From JAVBTT01 sp031550325 (GTDB lineage: Bacteria; Bacillota; Clostridia; Oscillospirales; UBA929): a stretch of DNA of 64,000 nucleotides. Shown in pieces: positions 7,702-14,310 of the stretch. Below the pieces are notes generated by a model. That model saw only the letters and a program-made list of their open reading frames with translations, was not told the DNA's origin and ran no database searches. Positions within the stretch are counted from its first letter, which is position 1; every line of letters starts with the position of its first letter. The stretch spans positions 33,226 to 97,225 of the forward strand of contig JAVBOR010000030.1 of assembly GCA_031550325.1 (NCBI GenBank). Reading direction: 5' to 3'. A program made the position numbers and the translations under genes.

Positions 7702-7857
7702 GAGGGCAGCGTTGGGCGGGTTTCGCCGCTCAACGAAAAAGCGGACATGCCCGGCCTTCGGCAAAGGCCCCGATAGGGCGTCCGGCAGGGGTCAATTCGG
7801 GAAACCCGGGGTGTTTTGTTGCGCCGAAACGGCACAACCGAAAAGAGGGGATAATCA
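7702..7857 (+). promoter_or_regulatory. Structured 5' leader of the aldo/keto reductase
   Basis: About 150 transcribed bases with a hairpin closed by CGTTG (7710-7714) and CAACG (7731-7735), followed by GC-rich pairing segments around 7750-7820. I do not recognise a riboswitch family. AGAGGGG lies just before the start codon. Confidence 0.35.
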
Positions 7858-8799
7858 ATGAAAAAAATAACATTGGGGGGTTCGGGCCTGGAGGTTCCGG
7901 TTGTCGCCGTGGGCTGCATGCGCCTGAACAAACTGAGCCCGGCGGAGGCCGAGAGACTCATCGGGTCGGCACTGGAGATGGGCGCGAACTTCTTCGATCA
8001 CGCCGACATTTACGGCGGCGGAGAGTGCGAGGAGATTTTCGGCGGCGCGGTCAAGCTGCGCGGCGACGCGCGGGAAAAGATCATCCTGCAGTCCAAATGC
8101 GGCATCTCCCGGAGCGTGGCCGGCGGCGGCGCCCAAACCATATTTGACTTTTCCAAAGAGCATATTCTGGCGGCCGTTGAGGGCATTCTGTCCCGCCTGC
8201 GCACCGATTATCTGGACGTTTTACTGCTGCACCGCCCTGACGCGCTCGTCGAGCCCGAAGAGGTGGCCGAGGCCTTCAGCCTGCTGCACCGCGCGGGAAA
8301 GGTTCGCCAGTTTGGCGTCTCCAATCAGAACCCCGCTCAGATCAGGCTTTTGCAAAAGTACGTCGCCCAGCCGATTGTGGCAAACCAGCTGCAGCTCAGC
8401 GTCACCAACGCGGGCATGATTTCGGCGGGGCTCCACGTCAACATGGAGGTTCCAGCGGGGATCGACCGGGACGGCGGCGTGCTGGATTTCTGCCGTCTCC
8501 ACGACATCACGGTTCAGCCGTGGTCACCGTTCCAATACGGTTTTTTTGAGGGCGTGTTTTTAGACAGCCCGAAATACCACGAGCTCAATCAAGTGATCAG
8601 GGAGATCGCCGCCCAGTACGGGGTCAGCAACACCACCATCGCCATGGCGTGGCTGCTGCGCCACCCGGCGAAGATGCAGCCCGTGACCGGGACGACGAAC
8701 GTCGGCAGGCTGCGCGACTGCGTCAAAGCGACCGAGATTGAGCTGACCCGCGCGCAGTGGTATGAGATTTATCTCGCTGCCGGCAATGTTCTGCCGTGA
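7858..8799 (+). CDS. Aldo/keto reductase
   Basis: 313 residues, a cytoplasmic NADPH-dependent TIM-barrel oxidoreductase acting on an unknown carbonyl. The catalytic tetrad is visible: Asp in FFDHADIYGGGE followed by Tyr in DIYG, Lys in LQSKCGI, and His in LLLHRPD. The C-terminal TGTTNVGRLRDCVKA segment is the usual cofactor-binding region. The sequence is most like the YdhF-type subgroup (PWSPFQYGFFEG). Monocistronic, with its own promoter and a structured leader. Confidence 0.9.
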   Translation: MKKITLGGSGLEVPVVAVGCMRLNKLSPAEAERLIGSALEMGANFFDHADIYGGGECEEIFGGAVKLRGDAREKIILQSKCGISRSVAGGGAQTIFDFSKEHILAAVEGILSRLRTDYLDVLLLHRPDALVEPEEVAEAFSLLHRAGKVRQFGVSNQNPAQIRLLQKYVAQPIVANQLQLSVTNAGMISAGLHVNMEVPAGIDRDGGVLDFCRLHDITVQPWSPFQYGFFEGVFLDSPKYHELNQVIREIAAQYGVSNTTIAMAWLLRHPAKMQPVTGTTNVGRLRDCVKATEIELTRAQWYEIYLAAGNVLP

Positions 8800-8902
8800 G
8801 GCAGCCGGAAAAGCCGCTTCGAGGAACCGTTTGGGGGCATAGTTTGATGGAAGCTACCCGCGCTGCGCCTGAGAGAACAAAGGCTCGGGAGGGCCGGCTG
8901 CC

Positions 8903-9199
8903 ATGAGCCCGATGGTTGTGCCGTGTGTGATGGGATATTTGGCGCTGATCAACCTGCTGACTTTTGTGCTGTGTGGCACCGACAAACGCAGGGCAAGGCG
9001 CGGCCAGTGGCGCATATCGGAGGCCACCCTGCTGATTCTCGGGCTCTTGGGAGGGTGCTTCGGGCTGTATCTTGCCATGATTGCGTTCCATCACAAGACA
9101 GAGCATGTTTTGTTTAAAGTGGTCGTGCTCCTGGAGGCCTTCGGCTGGTTTATCCTGGGAATTTACCTGATCACGCGTGATTACTTTGGCGGCAAATAG
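8903..9199 (+). CDS. DUF1294 family small membrane protein
   Basis: 98 residues with three or four hydrophobic segments. The motifs CGTDKRRARRGQWRISEATLL, LGGCFGLYLAMIAFHHKT and H-K-T-x-x-x-x-F are those of DUF1294. Function is unknown. GGGAGGG sits 9 bases before the ATG. A 9-bp arm at 8894-8902, directly before the ATG, can pair with 8800-8808 just after the reductase stop, which could hide the ribosome-binding site in a read-through transcript. Confidence 0.85.
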   Translation: MSPMVVPCVMGYLALINLLTFVLCGTDKRRARRGQWRISEATLLILGLLGGCFGLYLAMIAFHHKTEHVLFKVVVLLEAFGWFILGIYLITRDYFGGK

Positions 9200-9214
9200 G
9201 TGGGCTGGGGACAG

Positions 9215-9460
9215 AGGCTGATAAAAGCCCCTCGCATGCTCGTCCTTTTCCTGGATTCACGTCGAGCCTGACGCCGAAGGCGGCGGGTTCTTGCCGGACC
9301 GGATCCAGGAAAAATATGAACCACAACGGTTTCGGGAGTTCATTTCTCGAAACCGTTTCTCGTCAAACCGCCTCAGCGGTTTGATCCTGCTTTCGTTTTG
9401 TCTAAGAACCAAAGGTTCTTTGACAGGCTTAGGCTGCTCAAGAATCTAGGTTCTTTGACA
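9215..9460 (-). repeat. Modular palindromic repeat, one unit (minus orientation) plus an extra terminal hairpin
   Basis: Read on the minus strand. The hairpin at 9435-9460 overlaps the methyltransferase stop. The unit then runs from about 9426 to 9215: terminal hairpin 9399-9425, AAACCGC/GCGGTTT hairpin 9365-9382, ACGGTTTCG/CGAAACCGT hairpin 9326-9356, and nested hairpin with outer arms 9302-9313 and 9246-9258 (TTTTCCTGGAT word) around the conserved core. It fills the gap between convergent genes. Confidence 0.8.
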
Positions 9461-11020
9461 GATAAAAATGCCCTGCTCCTTGCTAATGTGGAACACGCCG
9501 CCGTTCTCAAAGCAGCGCCCGACCAGCGCCTCGAACTCGGCGGAAACGTCCTCGGGGATGTGGTTATACGACCTGATATAGGCAATTAAGTCGCTCGGAT
9601 CGGGCACCTCAAGCGCGTCGGGGTATTCGCGCTTTTCCACCGCACCGAAGTGCTTGCCGAGGAGCGCTGCTCCGTTTTCCAGCGTAAAGCTGATTTTATT
9701 CATGAAGACGAACTCTGCCTTGCCCTCGAACGCGCGGTAAAGGTCATGCAGCTCCTTGAGCGAGTCTTGGCCGAGTGTCGTGGCGTAGAAAGCGCCGCCG
9801 GGCTTGAGAACCCTGTATGCCTCCCGCAGCCCCTTGTTCAGGTCGGGCACATGGTAAAGCATGTGGTTGGCGATCACGACGTCAAAACACTCGTCGGGGT
9901 AGGGAAGACTTTGAATGTCCGCCTCCTGAAACGAAAATACCGGATTGTCGCCGAGGCGCTCCTTGACCTTGGAGACCATGAGAGGGGAAAAGTCTGCAAG
10001 GATGACGGCACAGCCGCCGGGCAGCCGGTGCGCCCTGCCCTGCCAGAGCTGGCCAGTGCCGCAGCCGAGCTCGAGAATCCTCGCGTTCGGCTGAATGGAA
10101 AGCTGGTCAAACACCCAGTTCTGCCAGCCGTAGGGGTTGACGCTGCACTTTTCCTGAAAGGCGATGCGGATAGAGAGCGTGTCCTTTTTTTTGTACATTT
10201 CGTCCAGGTGGCCGGCCCGCCACATGCGCGGGATGGCCTTTTCGCAGTCGACGATATACGTGTCATACTCGTGGCTGAAGTGGTAGCCCAGCTTTTGGGC
10301 CAGCGCCACCGACGCCTTGTTTGCGGCGTCCCAGCTCGGGTAGAGGCCGCGGCTCAGGCACTCCAGGATCAGCCTGGCAGCGCAGGCCGTGGCAAGTCCC
10401 TTGCGGCGATGCTCCCTTTGGGTGTCGACTTCAATTTCAATGCCGCCGTCATAATAGGTATAGGACGACGCGCCGCCGACGATGTCCCCGCCGTACATCG
10501 CGCAAAAGCCCAGGCCCTTTTGCGCGAAGTGTTCGGCGGAACTGAACTGCGAGCAGAGGTCGTGCGAGAAGTTCTGCTCAAGCGCCCGCGCATAAAGCTC
10601 GGTGTCGATTTGCCTGAGCGTATATCCCGGAGGAAGAGTCTCGGCCAAAGCCGCGAGTTTTGCTTTGTCAAAGCAGTCGGGCTCCTTTTTTATGGCGTAT
10701 CTGCTTGTGAGTTCACAGGCGTCCGGGAAAGCCTCTTCTATAAGCGCCGACCACTCTTTGTCGGGTGGGGCAATCAGAAACGTGGAGGAAGGGAAGTCTG
10801 CGGGGATGTGACTTGCGAGCTCGGCGGCGCCCTGCGAGGCGGCGTCTCCCCTCAAGAAGCAGAAGTCGCCGACAAGGACCTGCACGCAGGACGGGGCCTC
10901 GAGGCTGTCGGTCCATCCGCGCCCAAGATGCCCCTGCAGATAGGAGAGGGCGAGCGTCTCCTGCGTGTTGCCAAAAAACCGCTCAAACGCCTTTTCGGCG
11001 CCCTTGGGGATTTGCTGCAT
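9446..11020 (-). CDS. GNAT acetyltransferase - SAM-dependent methyltransferase fusion
   Basis: 524 residues. Residues about 1-270 resemble the GNAT_acetyltran type: VDTQREHRRKGLATACAARLI is the acetyl-CoA pyrophosphate loop, and SWDAANKASVALAQKLGY is typical of the family. Residues about 290-524 are a class I methyltransferase: motif I ILELGCGTGQLW, the acidic position in ILADFSPLM, and DIQSLPYPDECFDVVIANHMLYHVPD. Acceptors are unknown. The last codons and the stop come from an adjacent repeat hairpin (TGTCAAAGAACCTAG), so the C-terminus may have been remodelled by the repeat. The start is supported by its own promoter at 11050-11078. Confidence 0.85.
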   Translation of the reverse strand: MQQIPKGAEKAFERFFGNTQETLALSYLQGHLGRGWTDSLEAPSCVQVLVGDFCFLRGDAASQGAAELASHIPADFPSSTFLIAPPDKEWSALIEEAFPDACELTSRYAIKKEPDCFDKAKLAALAETLPPGYTLRQIDTELYARALEQNFSHDLCSQFSSAEHFAQKGLGFCAMYGGDIVGGASSYTYYDGGIEIEVDTQREHRRKGLATACAARLILECLSRGLYPSWDAANKASVALAQKLGYHFSHEYDTYIVDCEKAIPRMWRAGHLDEMYKKKDTLSIRIAFQEKCSVNPYGWQNWVFDQLSIQPNARILELGCGTGQLWQGRAHRLPGGCAVILADFSPLMVSKVKERLGDNPVFSFQEADIQSLPYPDECFDVVIANHMLYHVPDLNKGLREAYRVLKPGGAFYATTLGQDSLKELHDLYRAFEGKAEFVFMNKISFTLENGAALLGKHFGAVEKREYPDALEVPDPSDLIAYIRSYNHIPEDVSAEFEALVGRCFENGGVFHISKEQGIFICQRT

Positions 11021-11049
11021 ATCGTCACCAACTTTCCGTTACTGCCTAT

Positions 11050-11078
11050 ATTATGCGCTTCAGCCGCGTTTTTGGCAA
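11050..11078 (-). promoter_or_regulatory. Promoter of the GNAT-methyltransferase gene
   Basis: Minus strand TTGCCA (11078-11073), 17-base spacer, CATAAT (11055-11050), about 30 bases before the start. Confidence 0.5.
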
Positions 11079-11170
11079 GGCCCTGTTCCCAAAAGGCAAA
11101 AATGGCGCCGATTTTGTTGAAAACGAGCAATACATTACTAGTCCTGGGAAAAATAGAATCCGATAATTTG

Positions 11171-11198
11171 TTGATTTTTCTAAAAATTGTGGTATACT
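11171..11198 (+). promoter_or_regulatory. Promoter of the small peptide and VWA genes
   Basis: TTGATT (11171-11176), 16-base spacer, TATACT (11193-11198) in an AT-rich stretch. It would give a leader of about 80 bases before the peptide gene. Confidence 0.55.
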
Positions 11199-11283
11199 TA
11201 TCTTTAGAAGGAAGCCTGTAATGATACGCAATCAGAATGGAATAAGAAGAAATGGGTTTGAAAAGAAAGGTGGAGCGAGAACT

Positions 11284-11451
11284 ATGAAGCAGGCGTACAT
11301 AAAACCCAAGGCAACGTTGATCAGTCTCTTCCCGGAGGATCGCCTGTGCGCGGACGGCTGCCTTCGCGGGTATGGTGGTCCAGGCGCGGAGGAATATCCG
11401 CAGAACACGAACTGCACGATTCTCTTCGATCAGGGCCCCTCGGAATCCTAG
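11284..11451 (+). CDS. Short KP-motif peptide (possible precursor peptide)
   Basis: 55 residues beginning MKQAYIKPKATLISLFPEDR. The short MK-x-x-Y-x-KP opening recurs in many tiny Clostridia and Bacteroidota proteins of unknown role. The second half is Cys/Gly/Pro-rich (CADGCLRGYGGPG, then TNC). There is no signal peptide. ATG 11284 is chosen for the GGTGGAG site 7 bases upstream; ATG 11221 has no clear site. It lies 105 bases upstream of the VWA gene on the same strand, with no radical-SAM or other modification enzyme nearby. Calling it a modified-peptide precursor would be speculative. Confidence 0.55.
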   Translation: MKQAYIKPKATLISLFPEDRLCADGCLRGYGGPGAEEYPQNTNCTILFDQGPSES

Positions 11452-11556
11452 ACGGGGTTTCGGTGCTTTCACAACAGCTAGATGATTCAGGGCTCTCTTT
11501 TTGAGAGATACCTGGACAAGAGGATTTGGGTGAAAGTCTATTTTGAAGGTGATACG

Positions 11557-13536
11557 ATGAAAACTACACGAAAACGTCGCTTACATGCAATGGTCGTTGC
11601 CCTCGTTCTGATGGCTATTCTCGCAAACATTCTGCTTGTCACGTTTGCGTATAATGGCCCCGGCGGACAAACGCTCAACTTGAGCGGGAAGGGCGCGGAC
11701 CCCTCTACCATGGATTCCTGGAAGGATCAGAGCGGACCTGTCTTGGAAGACGGCGAGGTTTGGGCGGATAAAACCGTGCAGTACGCCCGGCCGAATGACG
11801 GCGAGTTTACGGTCACGCTTTCGGCGCTGGCGCGTGAAAAAGCTCTTTATGAAGAAGCCGCCGAAAATTTGATTGTCCTGATGATCGACTGGTCGGGCAG
11901 TGTGGTGGACTTTAATACGGCCTGCCATACCGCAGAAGGCGTCCTTGACACGATTTACGCAGATCGTCCGGAAAGCAGAATCCTGATGGTTTCTTACGGA
12001 ACCAATAACGTCACCTCTCCTGTATTCAGTGACTCCGTTTCAGCAAAAGACTACCTGAATACATTTATCAAGGCCAACAAGCCCACCGTAGAGAAGGATA
12101 GCGGTACCAACATACAAGGCGCCATTTTCGCGGCTGAGCAAGCGCTTAAACTGCACATGGCAGCCTCCGGCGAACGGCTGGTTCCCTCCTATGTGCTGAT
12201 CACGGACGGGGTGCCTACCTACGCGTATCGCTATGTGCTCAACGAAAGCGTCACGCCTGACGTCGGCTTGCGCATGGGCGACGGCCACACGCCGCACACC
12301 GCGTTTTACGGCCAGCCGCTGTTCAGTTTCCAGACCATCCTTCAGGCGAATGCCTCCAAGAAAGCGCTGCCGGGGAGCCTGTTCTTTACCTTCCGCTCTC
12401 CTGGCGACAACAGCAGCAGCGCATCGGCAACCTTGGGCGCTGCTCTGCCCAATGAAGACCTTCTGTACATACACGACGGCAAATACGAGGTTCAAAAGCT
12501 TATCCCGGGCACCAACCCCGAGGAGTGGGAAGAGTATACAAACGTTTCCAATCCCTTTGTGAATATGTTCCACGCGTTTACCGATGAGCAGACCTTTACC
12601 GAGCCCTATTTTGTGGAAGTCGATCGATATGTGGGCGGCCAGTACCGCACCGGATACTGGGTGTATCCCACCTTTATCGAAGAGAGCCTGCCCCAGAACT
12701 ACACGCCGTACGCCGACATTGCGGCCGGTCTGAACGTGAATCCGGCCGACACCGGACTGACCAGTATGCTTGCCCAGCAGCGCGTTGTCCGCAACGGCGT
12801 CATCAAGCCGCTGCGCGCTGAGACAGATATGGTCATCACCGACGTGCTGGGCGAAACCTTTACGCTGGACGCTCAGGCGCTCACCGCCGCCGCCGCCGCG
12901 CAGGCGCCGGGAACGAGCGTGGCTTACGACGAGACGACCAGAACCGTCACGTGGACCATCCCCGCTGCGCTTGTGCCTCTGCTGCCGTGCACGGAGGATT
13001 ATCAGGAGCCCAGTAACGTAGCGCCGCTCCGGCTGAGTTATGATATTTTGTTCAGCCCCGCTGCCGGCCAGCTGGACAACTGGTCCGAGGGAATGCGCTA
13101 CTACACAAACGCGCGCACGATGCTTGCGGGCGTCGAGTCCAATCCGAACCTTGCCACCTTTGCTCCCAACCTTCTTGCCGGACGCTACGTAAACGAGACC
13201 GAGACCATCCTGCTTCCCAATCGCGGTTGGGTTGAGCTGACGGTCAGGACTCCGCCCACAAGCAGCGGCAGGACCAGCACAACGCCGAGCGACCCCACGA
13301 GCTTTTCTCCGCCGCCCAGCGATGAGTTTACCACGCCCAGCATTCCGATCGATTTTCCGGTTTCTCCCTCTCCCAGCGATGATGGGTTTGAGGATACCAG
13401 CATTCCGATTGACCCGCCCATTCCGCCGACAGGCGGCGTGAACTCAGCTTTATTCATGCTTTTCGGGGGTATAGCTCTGGTGGGCTGTGGTCTCCTGCTC
13501 GGAAGAAAAGTCGGCGGAAACGTGTCCCAGGATTAA
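11557..13536 (+). CDS. VWA-domain surface protein with LPXTG-like C-terminus
   Basis: 659 residues. An N-terminal export signal or anchor (RRLHAMVVALVLMAILANILLV) is followed by a von Willebrand A domain at about residues 105-320 with MIDAS residues: DWSGS, Thr in DSGTNIQGAI, and Asp in LITDGVPT. A beta-rich region (about 420-560) resembles the isopeptide or adhesin regions of pilin-like proteins. A Pro/Ser linker then leads to PPTGG, a hydrophobic helix and a basic tail (GRKVGG), a sortase-signal arrangement with a non-canonical motif. ATG 11557 has GAAGGTG upstream. Likely a cell-wall adhesin. No sortase gene is in the window. Confidence 0.8.
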   Translation: MKTTRKRRLHAMVVALVLMAILANILLVTFAYNGPGGQTLNLSGKGADPSTMDSWKDQSGPVLEDGEVWADKTVQYARPNDGEFTVTLSALAREKALYEEAAENLIVLMIDWSGSVVDFNTACHTAEGVLDTIYADRPESRILMVSYGTNNVTSPVFSDSVSAKDYLNTFIKANKPTVEKDSGTNIQGAIFAAEQALKLHMAASGERLVPSYVLITDGVPTYAYRYVLNESVTPDVGLRMGDGHTPHTAFYGQPLFSFQTILQANASKKALPGSLFFTFRSPGDNSSSASATLGAALPNEDLLYIHDGKYEVQKLIPGTNPEEWEEYTNVSNPFVNMFHAFTDEQTFTEPYFVEVDRYVGGQYRTGYWVYPTFIEESLPQNYTPYADIAAGLNVNPADTGLTSMLAQQRVVRNGVIKPLRAETDMVITDVLGETFTLDAQALTAAAAAQAPGTSVAYDETTRTVTWTIPAALVPLLPCTEDYQEPSNVAPLRLSYDILFSPAAGQLDNWSEGMRYYTNARTMLAGVESNPNLATFAPNLLAGRYVNETETILLPNRGWVELTVRTPPTSSGRTSTTPSDPTSFSPPPSDEFTTPSIPIDFPVSPSPSDDGFEDTSIPIDPPIPPTGGVNSALFMLFGGIALVGCGLLLGRKVGGNVSQD

Positions 13537-13554
13537 CAGATAAGCAGTTTTATC

Positions 13555-13586
13555 AGGATCCCCCTTGAGTATTCAAGGGGGATCCT
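13555..13586 (+). terminator. Hairpin terminator of the VWA gene
   Basis: Perfect 14-bp stem AGGATCCCCCTTGA / TCAAGGGGGATCCT with loop GTAT, 18 bases after the stop. No T run follows, so termination efficiency is uncertain. Confidence 0.6.
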
Positions 13587-13590
13587 CAGT

Positions 13591-13799
13591 CTGTAGACAA
13601 AGGCCGCCTCTTCGTTCCTTTGCGCAAAACCACGTCGAGCCTGACGCCGAAGGCAGCGGGTCCCTGCTGGACTGGTTGAGCGCAAAGCATGGAAACAAGT
13701 GACTTCCACGAATTCACTCCGGGAAAGTCACCCAATGCGCGTCTTCACAAAGACGCGTTCCTGCTCCCGTTTGTAGACAAATCGAAGGTTTGTCTACAG
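13591..13799 (-). repeat. Modular palindromic repeat unit A of a triple array
   Basis: 209-bp unit with perfect terminal inverted repeats CTGTAGACAAA and TTTGTCTACAG. On the minus strand it has the CGCGTCTT/AAGACGCG hairpin, the GTGACTTTC-type hairpin and the nested hairpin with outer arms 13673-13687 and 13618-13632. It is about 97% identical, without gaps, to the inverted copy at 33887-34095. It shares its left terminal hairpin (13771-13799) with the next unit. Confidence 0.85.
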
Positions 13800-13976
13800 T
13801 CTCAACAAACCGCTGAGGCGGTTTGCAGGGAAACGGTTTTGAGAAATGAATTCCCGAAACCGTTGAGGTTCCTATTTTTCCTGGATTCAGTCCAGCAAGA
13901 ACCTGTCACTTGCAGCGCCAGACTCGACGCGAATCCAGGAAAGGGACGAAGGCGCAAAGCTCCGGTTTGACTACAA
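13771..13976 (+). repeat. Modular palindromic repeat unit B of the triple array
   Basis: Starts in the terminal hairpin shared with unit A and ends at GGTTTGACTACA (about 13964-13975). It carries the AACCGC/GCGGTT second hairpin, the AACGGTTT/AAACCGTT hairpin and the nested hairpin with outer arms TTTTCCTGGATTC (13876-13888) and GAATCCAGGAAA (13931-13942). The short open frames here are chance products of the repeat. Confidence 0.8.
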
Positions 13977-14157
13977 AACGATGAAAAGTGATCGGCTCTG
14001 TGGAGCCTCCCAAAGAAAGGCTTTCCCGGAGTGAATCCGAGAAAGCCTTTCTATTTCATCTTTTGCGGTTCACATCCCAGAAAGGACCTTGCGGCTCCGG
14101 CCGCAAGGCTCGGCGTAAAAACCGCAAAAGGACGAGCGCGCGGGACTGTTGCTTTGC
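13954..14157 (+). repeat. Modular palindromic repeat unit C of the triple array
   Basis: Bounded by GCAAAGC (13954-13960) and GCTTTGC (14151-14157). The second module is the GGCTC-TGTG-GAGCC hairpin, followed by AAAGGCTTTC/GAAAGCCTTT and a nested hairpin with outer arms 14060-14070 and 14120-14130. Closest relative is 23214-23424. The rest of the gap before addA holds one more hairpin (ATATAACAAA 14218-14227 with TTTGTTATAT 14255-14264) and nothing else I recognise. Confidence 0.78.
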
Positions 14158-14310
14158 ACCAAGCTCCAGTAGCTCCTGGAACAAGGCAGGTGAACACCCC
14201 ACGCGGAGACTCCAGCTATATAACAAAGTGTCAAAAAAACAGACAATTCGACAGTTTGTTATATGGAGAGGCCGTGGATGACCGTGTCGGCGGCGGTTCG
14301 GCTGATTTGT

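Noticed and set aside
7702..7857. Known riboswitch upstream of the aldo/keto reductase
   Set aside because: I compared it mentally with guanidine, fluoride, c-di-GMP, preQ1 and cobalamin cores and found no matching conserved nucleotides.
13591..14165. CRISPR array
   Set aside because: The repeats are long, internally palindromic, in both orientations and without regular spacers, and no cas gene is present.
13689..14281. Two or three 93-97 residue genes within the repeat array
   Set aside because: The frames follow the repeat modules and recur in pieces at other repeat loci. They have no ribosome-binding sites and no conserved product.
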